The notes under the pieces are model-generated. The model ran no database searches, was not told where the DNA came from, and worked only from the letters and a program-made list of their open reading frames with translations. The position numbers and the translations under genes were made by a program. From Insulibacter thermoxylanivorax (GTDB lineage Bacteria; Bacillota; Bacilli; Paenibacillales; DA-C8), in assembly GCF_015472005.1 (NCBI RefSeq), contig NZ_BMAQ01000019.1, positions 1-64,000 of the forward strand: DNA of 64,000 nucleotides, given 5' to 3'. How positions within the stretch are numbered: the stretch's first letter is position 1; each line of letters starts with the position of its first letter. Below, piece after piece: positions 17,909 through 27,925 of the stretch.

Positions 17909-18298
17909 ATGACCATATCAATCGAAACGATCGCAACATCAGAAGCGCCTGCTGCGATCGGTCCATACTCGCAGGCGGTAAGAGCAGGCCAGATGCTCTG
18001 GACATCGGGGCAGATTCCCTTGACGGCTGACGGCCGCCTCGTGGAGGGCGGGATTGAGGAACAGACCCATCAGGTGTTTCGCAATTTGCAAGCGATCCTG
18101 AAGGAAGCAGGTGCTTCCTGGAAGGACGTTGTGAAGGTAACGGTATTCCTGAAGGATATGGATCAGTTCGCGGTTGTAAATGAGATTTACGCCTCGTATT
18201 TCGGTGATCACAAGCCGGCTAGATCCACCGTAGAAGCAGCCCGTTTGCCCAAAGATGTCCTGATCGAAATCGAATTAACAGCAATTTTGCACAATTAA
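17909..18298 (+). CDS. ridA: RidA family enamine/imine deaminase (YabJ)
   Basis: RidA hydrolyses reactive enamine/imine intermediates from PLP enzymes. Family marks: [12 protein letters not shown] at the N-terminus, [21 protein letters not shown], and the C-terminal [18 protein letters not shown] with the catalytic Arg. I use ATG 17909; GGAGGG lies about ten bases upstream, across the purR stop. Located between purR and spoVG, as in B. subtilis. Confidence 0.94.
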   Translation: MTISIETIATSEAPAAIGPYSQAVRAGQMLWTSGQIPLTADGRLVEGGIEEQTHQVFRNLQAILKEAGASWKDVVKVTVFLKDMDQFAVVNEIYASYFGDHKPARSTVEAARLPKDVLIEIELTAILHN

Positions 18299-18341
18299 AT
18301 TTGTTATATTAGAAAAAATCAAAAAAATATCGCAAAAATAA

Positions 18342-18370
18342 GAAGGAATTTCGGCGCATTTGTGGAATTA
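18342..18370 (+). promoter_or_regulatory. Sigma-H promoter of spoVG
   Basis: GAAGGAATT (RnAGGAwWW) is followed after 11 bases by GTGGAATTA (RnnGAATWW), matching the sigma-H consensus known for spoVG. It ends 41 bases before the start codon. Confidence 0.75.
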
Positions 18371-18411
18371 TACACCAACCAGCAGGTAGGGGAAAAAGGT
18401 GGTGAACACAG

Positions 18412-18699
18412 ATGCAAATTACTGATGTCAGACTCCGCCGAGTCAACACAGACGGCAGGATGAAAGCGATCGCATCGATTACGATTGATAACGAATTCGT
18501 CGTTCACGACATTCGCGTAATCGACGGCAATAACGGCCTGTTCGTGGCCATGCCGAGCAAGCGTACACCTGACGGTGAGTTCAGGGACATCGCTCATCCG
18601 ATCTCTTCTGCAACCCGCGAGAAGATCCAATCCGCGGTGCTCGCTGAGTACGAGCGTGCAGTAGAAGAAGATGAAAGTGTAGTAGAAGAAGGTGCATAA
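18412..18699 (+). CDS. spoVG: Septation/RNA-binding regulator SpoVG
   Basis: The protein starts [20 protein letters not shown] and carries [21 protein letters not shown], both invariant SpoVG blocks. SpoVG is a small nucleic-acid-binding regulator tied to asymmetric division and virulence/biofilm regulation. 95 residues is normal. AAAAAGGTGG stands before the ATG, the sigma-H promoter lies upstream and a terminator downstream, so it forms its own unit. Confidence 0.97.
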   Translation: MQITDVRLRRVNTDGRMKAIASITIDNEFVVHDIRVIDGNNGLFVAMPSKRTPDGEFRDIAHPISSATREKIQSAVLAEYERAVEEDESVVEEGA

Positions 18700-18710
18700 T
18701 CTAAAGAGCA

Positions 18711-18737
18711 AGAGCCTGCGCTGTGCAGGCTCTTTTT
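18711..18737 (+). terminator. Terminator after spoVG
   Basis: AGAGCCTGC and GCAGGCTCT pair perfectly and are followed by TTTTT. Confidence 0.9.
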
Positions 18738-18900
18738 CCTTGTCTCCGAATCTTATTCGCGGTGCCAGAGTAAAGATTTCCTCGATAGATAGAAGATTTT
18801 AGGGGCGAAAACAGCGATTCCTAATCCAAGGGTCATTGTGTTACGATAGAACGAGATCAACTGAAGATTGGAATTCTACTAGATGGAGGGTAATGGATTG

Positions 18901-20292
18901 ATGAATCGTTATGGAATCGTTCTGGCAGCGGGCCAGGGCAAACGGATGAAATCCAAATTATATAAAGTACTCCATGAGGTCTGCGGCAAGCCGATGGTCG
19001 GCCATGTGACGGACGCACTCGCAGAAGCTGGAATCCAGCAAACCTACGTCGTGGTCGGTCACGGCGCGGAAGCGGTGCAGCAATACCTCGGAGAACGGGT
19101 TCAATATGTGATGCAGCAGGAGCAGTTGGGCACAGGACATGCGGTGCTGCAGGCTGCGCCGCTGCTGGCTGAGCAAGCGGGGACAACGGTTATCGTCTGC
19201 GGCGATACCCCGCTGATCCGCGGTGAGACGATCCGGCGGATGGTGGAGCTCCATGAGGAGAGCGGCGCGGCGGCGACGATCATGACCGCGGTCATCGAGG
19301 ACCCAACGGGTTACGGCCGCATCATCCGCGGTGCGGACGGAAGCGTGGCAAGGATCGTGGAGCATAAGGACTGCGATGAGGAAGAAGCTGCCGTTCGCGA
19401 GATTAATGCGGGAACGTATGTTTTTGACAATCGCAAGCTGTTTGCCGCCTTGAGCCAGGTGACCAATGACAATGCGCAGGGCGAATACTATCTGACCGAT
19501 GTGTTCCGCATTCTAAGCGGGGAACAGGAGCGGATCATCGCTTACCCGATCGAAGATATCACGGAGACGATCGGCGTGAATGACCGCATCGCCCTGGCCG
19601 AAGCTGAACGGCATATGCGCGAGCGGATTAACCGGGAGCTTATGCAGGGCGGCGTGACGATCATCGATCCGGTCCATACGTATATCGAGAGCGGCGTGAC
19701 GATCGGCGCTGATACCGTACTCTTGCCGGGTACGATTCTAAGGAGCGGCACCATCATCGGCGAGGACTGTGTGATCGGGCCGCAGGCGGAGATCGCGGCT
19801 TCGAAGATCGGTTCAGGTGTCACGATCCGCTATGCGGTATTGGAGCAAGCTGTCGTCGGCGACGGCACGACGGTCGGTCCGTTTGCTTATCTGCGGCCGG
19901 GCGCTGAGATCGGCAGCGGCGTGAAGATCGGGGACTTCGTCGAGATCAAGAATTCGGTGATCGGAAACGGCAGCAAGGTGCCGCATCTCAGCTATGTCGG
20001 AGATGCCTATGTGGGCGAGCGGGTGAATATCGGCTGCGGCGTGATCACGGCGAACTATGACGGGTTCAACAAGAATCGCACGACGATCAAGAACGATGCA
20101 TTCATCGGGAGCAACAGCAATCTGATCGCGCCTGTAACCGTCGGCGAAGGGGCTTATGTCGTCGCCGGCTCGACGATCACGCAGGATGTGCCCGATGATG
20201 CCATGGCCGTCGCCCGGGAGAGACAGACGAACAAAGAAGGGTATGCTTCGCGAATCAAAGCACGTATGAAATCGAAAAAAAGGGAATCCTAG
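18901..20292 (+). CDS. glmU: Bifunctional GlmU: GlcNAc-1-P uridyltransferase / GlcN-1-P acetyltransferase
   Basis: GlmU makes UDP-GlcNAc for peptidoglycan and teichoic acids. The N-terminal pyrophosphorylase domain shows VLAAGQGKRMKSKLYKVLH and GDTPLI; the C-terminal left-handed beta helix has hexapeptide repeats from about residue 250 and the acetyltransferase region KIGDFVEIKNS and NYDGFNK. 463 residues. I prefer ATG 18901, ten bases after GGAGGG; TTG 18898 is possible. It precedes prs by 35 bases, and the two probably share a transcript. Confidence 0.96.
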   Translation: MNRYGIVLAAGQGKRMKSKLYKVLHEVCGKPMVGHVTDALAEAGIQQTYVVVGHGAEAVQQYLGERVQYVMQQEQLGTGHAVLQAAPLLAEQAGTTVIVCGDTPLIRGETIRRMVELHEESGAAATIMTAVIEDPTGYGRIIRGADGSVARIVEHKDCDEEEAAVREINAGTYVFDNRKLFAALSQVTNDNAQGEYYLTDVFRILSGEQERIIAYPIEDITETIGVNDRIALAEAERHMRERINRELMQGGVTIIDPVHTYIESGVTIGADTVLLPGTILRSGTIIGEDCVIGPQAEIAASKIGSGVTIRYAVLEQAVVGDGTTVGPFAYLRPGAEIGSGVKIGDFVEIKNSVIGNGSKVPHLSYVGDAYVGERVNIGCGVITANYDGFNKNRTTIKNDAFIGSNSNLIAPVTVGEGAYVVAGSTITQDVPDDAMAVARERQTNKEGYASRIKARMKSKKRES

Positions 20293-20327
20293 TCGTATCA
20301 CGGTTAAGCGGAATGGAGTGAACCCGG

Positions 20328-21275
20328 TTGTCTCAAGAAGACCCGAACTTGAAACTGTTCAGCGGCAATTCCAATCCCATGCTCGCGCAGGAAGTGGCGC
20401 GGGTGATCGGCGTGTCGCTGAGCGAAGCAGAGATCTCTCAGTTCAGCGACGGGGAGATCAAGATCCAGGTGCAGGAGAGCGTCCGCGGATGCGATGTGTA
20501 CGTGATCCAGTCCACCTGTTCGCCGGTGAATGACCATCTGATGGAGATGCTCGTATTGGTGGATGCGCTGAAGCGCGCCTCGGCGAAGACGATCAATCTG
20601 GTCATCCCTTACTACGGCTATGCGCGGCAGGATCGCAAGGCGCGATCTCGGGACCCGATCACCGCTAAGCTCGTGGCCGATCTGATCACCGCCGCGGGCG
20701 CCCACCGCGTGATCACGATGGATCTGCATGCCACTCAGATCCAAGGGTTCTTCAACATCCCCGTCGATCATCTGCACGGCGTACCGATCATCTCGCAGTA
20801 TTTTCAGACCAAGCAGCTGCAGGATGTCGTTGTCGTCTCCCCTGATCACGGGGGCGTGGTGCGCGCCCGCAAATTGGCTGAACAACTGCAAGCACCGATC
20901 GCGATCATCGATAAGCGCAGACCCGAGCCGAATGTCTGCGAAGTCATGCATATCATCGGCGATGTGGCCGGCAAAACCGCGATTATCATCGATGATATCA
21001 TCGATACGGCGGGAACGATCGTGCTGGCGGCGGAAGCGCTGAGCCAAGCGGGGGCGAAGCGCATCTTTGCGACCTGCACTCACGCCGTGCTTTCCGGCAG
21101 TGCGATGGAACGCCTCCATCATTCAGTCATCGAAGAAGTTGTCGTAACCAATACGATTCCCTTCCGCGGCGGTTCGGATAAGTTCACGGTGTTGTCCGTT
21201 GCTGAACTGCTCGGCAAGGCGGTCATGCACATTCACGAGAATATCTCGATCAGCGTGCTGTTCGAGACCGTCTGA
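20328..21275 (+). CDS. prs: Ribose-phosphate pyrophosphokinase
   Basis: Prs makes PRPP, used by purine, pyrimidine, NAD and His synthesis; PRPP is also the effector of PurR encoded nearby. Motifs: [53 protein letters not shown] and the PRPP loop [13 protein letters not shown]. The start is TTG after GGAGTG. 315 residues. The ctc gene that follows in B. subtilis is missing. Confidence 0.96.
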   Translation: MSQEDPNLKLFSGNSNPMLAQEVARVIGVSLSEAEISQFSDGEIKIQVQESVRGCDVYVIQSTCSPVNDHLMEMLVLVDALKRASAKTINLVIPYYGYARQDRKARSRDPITAKLVADLITAAGAHRVITMDLHATQIQGFFNIPVDHLHGVPIISQYFQTKQLQDVVVVSPDHGGVVRARKLAEQLQAPIAIIDKRRPEPNVCEVMHIIGDVAGKTAIIIDDIIDTAGTIVLAAEALSQAGAKRIFATCTHAVLSGSAMERLHHSVIEEVVVTNTIPFRGGSDKFTVLSVAELLGKAVMHIHENISISVLFETV

Positions 21276-21409
21276 GGCTTCTGCAGAGAGGAATCCCGCA
21301 GGCGGTGCGGTGATCTGACGTTTGCGCTTGTCCGTCTTTCCTTATGTTGGAGAAACAAAACTACCCTGGTAAACGACCTGAGAGCCGGCGAAGTTTTTCT
21401 AGCTTTTCT

Positions 21410-21439
21410 TTGCTTTCATGGTTGTATGTTCGCTATAAT
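21410..21439 (+). promoter_or_regulatory. Candidate sigma-A promoter of pth
   Basis: TTGCTT, 18 bases, TATAAT, ending 35 bases before the pth start. Confidence 0.55.
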
Positions 21440-21474
21440 GCATATAGATAAAGAGGAGAAGTAAAGGAGTCTGG

Positions 21475-22056
21475 ATGGTGAAATGGATCGCAGGCCTGGG
21501 CAATCCAGGCGGCAAATATGAAGACAATCGGCATAATGTCGGTTTCATGGCCGTGGACCGCATGGCCGAGCGATGGGACCTCCGCTGGAGGGCGGACGCG
21601 AAATGCCGGGCTTATGTTGCCGAGGGCAGAGCGCCTAACGGAGAGTCCGTCGTTTTGTTGAAACCGCAAACCTATATGAACTTATCAGGAGAATCTGTGA
21701 AGGCATATATGAACTACTACAAGCTGCCCTTGGAGGACTTCATCGTCATCTATGATGATATGGACACAGAAGTTGGGCAGCTTCGCTTGCGTTATAAAGG
21801 CAGTGCCGGCGGTCACAACGGCATCAAGTCGATCATTCAGCACGTGGGGACGGAGGAGTTCAAACGGGTGCGCATCGGCATCTCCCGACCGCCGCAAGGG
21901 ATGGAAGTGGTCCATTACGTGCTCTCTGATTTTACCAAGGCGGAACGGCCGTTGATCGAGGAAGTGCTGGACCGCGCGACGGAAGCGATGGAGATGGCAC
22001 TCACGGAATCTTTCGATAAGGTGATGGCCAAGTTTAACAGCAAGAAGCGTTCATAG
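21475..22056 (+). CDS. pth: Peptidyl-tRNA hydrolase
   Basis: Pth frees tRNA from prematurely released peptidyl-tRNA. IAGLGNPGGKYEDNRHNVGFM (catalytic His in NRHN), LLKPQTYMNLSGESV and the Asp-containing DDMDTEVGQLRLRYKGSAGG block are clear. 193 residues. AAAGGAG stands before the ATG. Known as spoVC in B. subtilis. Confidence 0.96.
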   Translation: MVKWIAGLGNPGGKYEDNRHNVGFMAVDRMAERWDLRWRADAKCRAYVAEGRAPNGESVVLLKPQTYMNLSGESVKAYMNYYKLPLEDFIVIYDDMDTEVGQLRLRYKGSAGGHNGIKSIIQHVGTEEFKRVRIGISRPPQGMEVVHYVLSDFTKAERPLIEEVLDRATEAMEMALTESFDKVMAKFNSKKRS

Positions 22057-22138
22057 GTGTCATACGGGTATTACTTGCAGGCATTCCGGACATACTGATG
22101 GCAAGCAGCATTCGAGCATCGATCCGGGAGGAATCAGT

Positions 22139-22366
22139 ATGCCTGTCATCTACTATTGCCGACATTGCGGGACCAAGGTAGGAGAGATCCACGACGATGT
22201 GAGCGAATATGCTCTAGGATTCCACCATCTAACCCCTGAGGAACGATCGGAGATGATCTCCTATCAAGCAGGTGGCGAGATTACGGTACGAGTGATCTGT
22301 GACTATTGCAGAACCGCACTAGAGACGAATCCCGAACTGTCGCTGCTTCCGAACCTCCTGCAATAG
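22139..22366 (+). CDS. fin: Anti-sigma-F factor Fin (YabK)
   Basis: Fin shuts off sigma-F so that the forespore can switch to sigma-G. The 75-residue protein has two zinc CxxC pairs: YYCRHCGTKVGEI and ICDYCRTALETNPE, with the family segment LGFHHLTPEER. GGGAGGAA precedes the ATG. A CATACTG motif at 22091-22097 could be part of a forespore promoter, but its -35 is poor. Lies between pth and mfd, as in B. subtilis. Confidence 0.93.
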   Translation: MPVIYYCRHCGTKVGEIHDDVSEYALGFHHLTPEERSEMISYQAGGEITVRVICDYCRTALETNPELSLLPNLLQ

Positions 22367-22437
22367 ATGCATGTACCGCGTATGGCCTGGGCCTTAAGCC
22401 GAGGCCTATTTGGATATGAGAGAGGAGTGGAATTCTA

Positions 22438-25400
22438 TTGCTGCAGCTGCTGCAAGCTTTTCAGAATGACCGAGATTTTCAGACGATCCTATCCGGCATC
22501 CGATCCGGGATGCGTGAGCAGCTCGTATCAGGACTCGCAGGATCCGCACGGCAAGTGATGGTGGCAGCCCTGCACCAGAATATCGAACGGCCGCTCTTAA
22601 TCGTGACTCACAATCTATATGCAGCGCAGAAGATGATGGAGGATCTGCAGGAGATCTGCGACGAAGACTCGGTGATGCTCTACCCGGCGAACGAGCTGAC
22701 CCTGATCGATATCGCCGCTTCGAGTCCGGAGACCGTCGCCCAGCGCATCGCTGTGCTGTCCCGGCTGTCCCAGGGCTATCGCGGCATCGTGATCGTGCCG
22801 TATGCCGGATTGCGCAGGCTGCTTCCCGTGAAGGAAACTTACCGCGATGCGCAGCTCACTTTGCGCGTCGGGGAAGAGGTGCCGCTTGCTGAACTGTCGC
22901 TGCAGCTCGTCAGACTCGGCTATGAACGGACGGATATGGTAGAGAAAAAAGGAGAGTTCAGCATCCGCGGCGGGATCATGGACGTCTATCCGCTTACCGC
23001 CGATGAAGCCTACCGTATCGAGTGGTTCGACGACGAGATCGATTCGATCCGCACCTTCGATCCCTCTGACCAGCGTTCGATTCATAGAGTGGAGTCGCTG
23101 ACGATTACCCCGGCGAGAGAGATCATCGCCGATGAACAGCGGATGGCAAAGGCCGCCGATCATGCCGCCGAACTGTTGAACGAACAGCTGGCGAAGATGA
23201 CGGACCGCCGGGCGAAGGAGCAGCTCGAGGAACATATCCGTGAAGATATTGCGAGATTAAGAGACGGGCATTACTTTCAAGAGATCTATAAATATATATC
23301 CTTGTTGTATCCTGAGAGACAGACGATCATCGATTATATGCCTGAAGATACGATCATGATCGTCGATGAGCCGAATCGGCTGCTGGAAACCGCCCGCCAA
23401 CTGGAGCGGGATGAAGGGGAAACGGTAACGGACTTGCTCAGTGAGGGCAGGACCTTGCCGGCTTTTGTGCTGTCCAAGACTCACGAGCAGGTTCTGCAAT
23501 ATAAGAAATTCCCGATGCTCTATATCCAGTTATTCCTGCGCCAGGTGCCGCATACACAGCCGCAGAATATCGTCAACTTCGTTACCCGGGCGATGCAGAA
23601 TTTCCACGGCCAGATGAATGTGCTCAAGGCGGAGGCGGACCGCTGGGCGAAGGCGGAGACGCAGGTGCTCATCTTAGCCAGCGACGAGGAGCGGATCAAC
23701 CGTCTTCGCAGAGTATTAGCTGACTATAAGATCGAGACACCGAGAATCATCAAGGGCAATCTGCAGAGCGGCTTCGAGTTCCCAACCGGAAGGATCGCCG
23801 TGATCACCGAGGGTGAAGTTTTCTCGCAGAAACAGCGCAAGGTGAGGAGAAGCGACCGGAAGATCGACAACGCGGAACGCATCAAGAGCTATACGGAGCT
23901 TAAGGTCGGCGACTATGTCGTGCATGTCAACCACGGGATCGGCAAGTACGTCGGCATCGGCACCTTGGAGATCGACGGCATCCACAAGGATTATCTCCAT
24001 ATCCTCTATGCCGGCGGGGATAAGCTCTCCGTGCCGATCGATCAGATCGATCTCGTGCAGAAGTATGTCGGCGCCGAGGAGAAGGAACCGAAGCTCTATA
24101 AGCTGGGCGGCACGGAATGGCAGCGGGCGAAGAGCAAGGCGCGCAAGTCCGTACAGGACATCGCAGATGATCTGATCAAGCTCTATGCCGAGCGTCAAGC
24201 GAGCCGCGGCTACGCTTTCTCGAAGGACACTCCTTATCAGAAGGAATTCGAGAGCATGTTCATGTACAATGAGACGCCTGATCAGCTGCGGGCGATTGAG
24301 GAGATCAAGCGGGATATGGAAAGCCCTGTGCCCATGGACCGGCTCTTATGCGGCGATGTCGGCTACGGCAAGACGGAGGTGGCGATTCGCGCTGCCTTCA
24401 AGGTGGCGATCGAGGGCAAGCAAGTCGCCGTGCTTGTGCCGACGACGATCCTTGCGCAGCAGCACTTTGAGACCTTCAAGGAGCGATTCAGCGGCTTCCC
24501 CTTCGAGATCCACGTGTTAAGCCGCTTCCGCAGCCGCAAGGAACAAAACGAGACGATCAAAGGCCTGAAGCTCGGCACCGTTGACATCGTCATCGGCACC
24601 CACCGCCTGCTGTCGAACGACGTGCAGTTTAAGGATCTGGGACTGCTCATCGTCGACGAAGAGCAGCGCTTCGGCGTGGCCCACAAGGAGAAACTGAAGC
24701 GGCTGAAGACCAATGTCGATGTCCTGACCTTAACGGCCACGCCGATCCCGCGCACCCTTCATATGTCCATGCTGGGTGTGCGGGATCTGTCCGTCATCGA
24801 GACGCCGCCGGAGAACCGCTTCCCCGTACAAACCTATGTCGTCGAACACAGCAACTCGCTGATCCGTGAAGCCGTTGAGCGGGAACTGGCACGCGGCGGT
24901 CAGGTATACTATCTCTACAACCGCGTCCAAGGCATCCATCAGATGGCCGAACATATCCAGAACCTCGTGCCCGATGCCCGGGTGGCTGTCGGTCATGGGA
25001 AGATGAGCGAGCAGGAGCTGGAGAAAGTGATCCTCGATTTCCTCGATGGGGAGTATGACGTGCTCGTCAGCACGACGATCATCGAGACGGGGGTCGATAT
25101 CCCGAACGTCAATACTTTGATCGTGCATGACGCCGACAAGATGGGGCTGTCCCAGCTGTATCAGCTGCGCGGCCGCGTTGGCCGTTCCAATCGGATCGCT
25201 TACGCATACTTCACGTATCAGAAGGATAAGGTGCTGAACGAAACGGCAGAGAAGCGGCTGCAGGCGATCAAGGAATTCACGGAGCTCGGGTCCGGTTTCA
25301 GGATCGCTATGCGCGACCTGGCGATTCGCGGCGCAGGCAATCTGCTCGGTGCTGAGCAGCACGGTTTCATCTCCTCCGTCGGCTTTGAGTTGTACACCCA

Positions 25401-25962
25401 GATGCTCGCGGAAGAGATTGAGAAGCGCAAACTCGGCCTGCAGGGCGCAGAGGTGAAGGAAGAGAGCAAGGAGTTCACCACGCAGATCGATCTGCCGATC
25501 GACGCTTATCTGCCGACGGAATATATATATGACAGCATGCAAAAAATCGAAATATACAAAAAGACTGCTGCCGTGCGTACGCTTGACGATGCTGAACAGC
25601 TGCGCGAGGAGATCATCGACCGCTTCGGTCCGATGCCGCAGGCGGTTCAGAATCTTCTGGCTGTTGCCCGCCTGAAAGCTTATGGTAATATGTATAAGAT
25701 CATATCGATCACGCAGAAAGGTCATGAAGTATCGCTCATCATCGATGAGTCGCAAAATGCGGTCATCGACGGGCAGAAGCTGTTTGCCCTGGGCAGCCAA
25801 TTCTCCAGAAGGGTGCAGTTCAAATCCGGTTCCAAGATCCACATCGTGTTCAACTGCCGCGGTTTGACGCCCGAGGAGACGGTGGAATTGCTGGAGCAAT
25901 TCCTCTCCCAATATCAGGATTGCCTGAAACCTAAGGAGGTTCTACAACATGCAGCCAAGTAA
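22438..25962 (+). CDS. mfd: Transcription-repair coupling factor
   Basis: Mfd removes RNA polymerase stalled at DNA damage and recruits UvrA. In its 1174 residues: a UvrB-like N-terminal module, the RNA polymerase-interacting domain (VGDYVVHVNHGIGKYVG near 490-505), then helicase motifs I (LLCGDVGYGKTEVAIRAA), II (DEEQRFG), III (TLTATPIPRTL) and VI (QLYQLRGRVGRS). The TTG start follows GAGAGGAG. A G/C-rich hairpin between fin and mfd (about 22382-22412) lacks a T-run. The 3' end overlaps the next gene by 14 bases. Confidence 0.96.
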   Translation: MLQLLQAFQNDRDFQTILSGIRSGMREQLVSGLAGSARQVMVAALHQNIERPLLIVTHNLYAAQKMMEDLQEICDEDSVMLYPANELTLIDIAASSPETVAQRIAVLSRLSQGYRGIVIVPYAGLRRLLPVKETYRDAQLTLRVGEEVPLAELSLQLVRLGYERTDMVEKKGEFSIRGGIMDVYPLTADEAYRIEWFDDEIDSIRTFDPSDQRSIHRVESLTITPAREIIADEQRMAKAADHAAELLNEQLAKMTDRRAKEQLEEHIREDIARLRDGHYFQEIYKYISLLYPERQTIIDYMPEDTIMIVDEPNRLLETARQLERDEGETVTDLLSEGRTLPAFVLSKTHEQVLQYKKFPMLYIQLFLRQVPHTQPQNIVNFVTRAMQNFHGQMNVLKAEADRWAKAETQVLILASDEERINRLRRVLADYKIETPRIIKGNLQSGFEFPTGRIAVITEGEVFSQKQRKVRRSDRKIDNAERIKSYTELKVGDYVVHVNHGIGKYVGIGTLEIDGIHKDYLHILYAGGDKLSVPIDQIDLVQKYVGAEEKEPKLYKLGGTEWQRAKSKARKSVQDIADDLIKLYAERQASRGYAFSKDTPYQKEFESMFMYNETPDQLRAIEEIKRDMESPVPMDRLLCGDVGYGKTEVAIRAAFKVAIEGKQVAVLVPTTILAQQHFETFKERFSGFPFEIHVLSRFRSRKEQNETIKGLKLGTVDIVIGTHRLLSNDVQFKDLGLLIVDEEQRFGVAHKEKLKRLKTNVDVLTLTATPIPRTLHMSMLGVRDLSVIETPPENRFPVQTYVVEHSNSLIREAVERELARGGQVYYLYNRVQGIHQMAEHIQNLVPDARVAVGHGKMSEQELEKVILDFLDGEYDVLVSTTIIETGVDIPNVNTLIVHDADKMGLSQLYQLRGRVGRSNRIAYAYFTYQKDKVLNETAEKRLQAIKEFTELGSGFRIAMRDLAIRGAGNLLGAEQHGFISSVGFELYTQMLAEEIEKRKLGLQGAEVKEESKEFTTQIDLPIDAYLPTEYIYDSMQKIEIYKKTAAVRTLDDAEQLREEIIDRFGPMPQAVQNLLAVARLKAYGNMYKIISITQKGHEVSLIIDESQNAVIDGQKLFALGSQFSRRVQFKSGSKIHIVFNCRGLTPEETVELLEQFLSQYQDCLKPKEVLQHAAK

Positions 25963-26929
25963 ATTACGCACTGGATTCACCGCAGCCGTTCTGTTGATCT
26001 TACTCGCCGCCGCGCTTACCGCATGCGGGGGCAAAGGTGATCCTGAGCCAATCGGGGATCCGGAGAAGATCGTGGCAGTGTATCAAGGCGGGGAAGTGGA
26101 CGAGCAAGAATTCAACCGCTACTATTATGTGGACAAATTTCTATTTGCTGCTATGCACGATTATTACGAGCAGATTGCACCCGAGGAGTTCAAACGCCAT
26201 ATGCTTGAGAGTTATATCTCATTCAAGATCCTGGGCGAAAGAGCAAGCGAAGAGATCAGCTCCAGAACAGAAGGTGAAGTGGACGAGCGGATGGTCCAGT
26301 TCGAGGCAGAGCTGAGCGCCGATGAGGCAGCGACGCAGAGCTGGGAAGAGAAGTCCAAGGAATGGGGACTCCAGAAGGATGACATCAAGCAGTATATCCT
26401 GCTGCAGGCCAAGGCTCTGAATCACGTCCGCTCGCTCATCACCGAGGAGAGAATTCAAGAGATCTATCATGCTGCTTTGGCCGAGAATCCGCACGCATAT
26501 ACGACGGCTACGGTCAGACATGTGCTGGTCGCCTTTGAGCCGGAGGGCGGGGAGCCGCGGTCGAAGGAAGCTGCCCTTGAGCGTGCGCAAGAGATCAAAT
26601 CGCTGTTAGAGCGTGGAGAAGATTTCACGGAAGTGGCTGAATCCTACTCCGATGATCCGGGTTCCAAAAACAACGGCGGCAGATACGAAGCCGTGAACGT
26701 GAACAACTGGGTGGAGCCGTTCAAGGAAGCGGTGCTGGAACTGGACATCGGCACGATCAGCGAACCGGTGGAAACGGCCTACGGCTACCATGTGATTCAA
26801 GTGGAAGAACGCGTGGAACCGGGCCTTGATGAGCTGCGAGATCAGCTCGAGGGACAAGCTGTTGACGAGTACTACAAGGCGTTCGTCAACGAAGAATTGC
26901 CCGCCTTGATCGAAGAGATCAAGCTGTAG
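25949..26929 (+). CDS. PpiC-type peptidyl-prolyl isomerase lipoprotein (PrsA-like)
   Basis: The signal peptide ends in a lipobox, LTAC (Cys26), so it is anchored outside the membrane. A SurA-like N-terminal region (about 40-180) is followed by a parvulin domain: VRHVLVAF, AQEIKSLLERGEDFTEVAESYSDD (partly) and ETAYGYHVIQVEE. Related PrsA proteins help secreted proteins fold. The ATG overlaps mfd by 14 bases, with AAGGAGG inside mfd, suggesting translational coupling. B. subtilis has a PpiC protein (YacD) near cysK instead and none here. Confidence 0.9.
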   Translation: MQPSKLRTGFTAAVLLILLAAALTACGGKGDPEPIGDPEKIVAVYQGGEVDEQEFNRYYYVDKFLFAAMHDYYEQIAPEEFKRHMLESYISFKILGERASEEISSRTEGEVDERMVQFEAELSADEAATQSWEEKSKEWGLQKDDIKQYILLQAKALNHVRSLITEERIQEIYHAALAENPHAYTTATVRHVLVAFEPEGGEPRSKEAALERAQEIKSLLERGEDFTEVAESYSDDPGSKNNGGRYEAVNVNNWVEPFKEAVLELDIGTISEPVETAYGYHVIQVEERVEPGLDELRDQLEGQAVDEYYKAFVNEELPALIEEIKL

Positions 26930-26991
26930 GACGGTGCAGCGTGCAGCAGACGTTCTTCGCGGTCATCACCAGCTTCCCAGCGGCGCAGCAG

Positions 26992-27022
26992 TGCATAAAA
27001 TTATGGGAACAGAAGAACACTA
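26992..27022 (+). promoter_or_regulatory. Weak candidate sigma-G promoter of spoVT
   Basis: TGCATA is followed after 18 bases by AACACTA, which fits the -35 box well but matches CATACTA at 5 of 7. spoVT is sigma-G-controlled in B. subtilis. Confidence 0.35.
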
Positions 27023-27123
27023 TGGTCAGCACCAAGTAACCCAGCTATTCCTGTTGTATGACCCATAAATCCCTGTATCCAGTGTCCAATACAAACCCCA
27101 AGGAAAGTGAGGCATCAAGACAC

Positions 27124-27666
27124 ATGAAAGCAACTGGAATTGTTCGTCGTATCGACGATTTAGGAAGGGTCGTCATACCGAAGGAAATTCGTCGCACACT
27201 GCGTATTCGTGAGGGAGATCCGTTAGAAATCTTCGTGGACCGCGACGGTGAAGTGATCCTTAAGAAATATTCTCCGATTGGGGAGTTGGGTGATTTTGCC
27301 AAGGAATATGCGGAATCGTTGTACGAGAGCACGAATCATATCACGATGATCTCTGACCGCGATACCATGATCGCCGTTGCCGGAGCATCGAGGAAAGAAT
27401 ACCTGGATAAGGGTGTCGGCTCCCTCGTCGAGAATGCGATGGAATCCCGCAAGACCATCCTGGAGACCAACCCTGGTGAATATGACCTGATCCGTGATGT
27501 CATGGAATATTATACCTCCTTTGTTATCGCTCCGATCATCGCGGGAGGAGATCCGATCGGTTCGGTTATTCTCCTCAGCAAGGAAGAGGGCGTGAAGATG
27601 GGCGAGATGGAGACGAAGATGGCGGAGACGGCGGCAGGTTTTCTAGGCAAGCAAATGGAACATTAA
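27124..27666 (+). CDS. spoVT: Stage V sporulation regulator SpoVT
   Basis: SpoVT is a forespore regulator that tunes sigma-G genes. The N-terminal AbrB-like domain reads MKATGIVRRIDDLGRVVIPK and LEIFVDRDGEVILKKYSP; the C-terminal GAF domain spans about 60-178 (for example TMIAVAGASRKEY and SFVIAPIIAGGDPIGSVIL). 180 residues; ATG 27124 has GTGAGG upstream, whereas the reading from 27058 lacks one. It is a paralogue of AbrB in this window. Confidence 0.95.
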   Translation: MKATGIVRRIDDLGRVVIPKEIRRTLRIREGDPLEIFVDRDGEVILKKYSPIGELGDFAKEYAESLYESTNHITMISDRDTMIAVAGASRKEYLDKGVGSLVENAMESRKTILETNPGEYDLIRDVMEYYTSFVIAPIIAGGDPIGSVILLSKEEGVKMGEMETKMAETAAGFLGKQMEH

Positions 27667-27692
27667 ACAGCCGGATGATACATGGAAGATCC

Positions 27693-27735
27693 AGGCTTCC
27701 GCTCAGCAGACCATGGTCTAGCGAGGCGGAAGTCT
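27693..27735 (+). terminator. Hairpin after spoVT
   Basis: AGGCTTCCGC and GCGGAAGTCT pair, with a perfect inner palindrome AGACCATGGTCT in the loop. The following tgttgcttt is only weakly T-rich. Confidence 0.5.
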
Positions 27736-27925
27736 TGTTGCTTTAGGGCGCCCTCCCGCGTTTGCTTCCCGCACCAAACGGTGGTAAGGTTTGGGTGAGA
27801 GCGGGATGGTTGTTGAAAAGTTACTGGCCTTATAGATGTGGTTACAAGCCGCGCAGGTATGTTGTTCATGTTGTTTGTTCATTAGGTAATGGTCTTATTC
27901 CAGTGAATGTTAAGTGGGGGAGAGC

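Noticed and set aside
24730-25911. Long antisense reading opposite mfd
   Set aside because: The sense strand has complete Mfd motifs; long opposite readings are expected at this codon usage.
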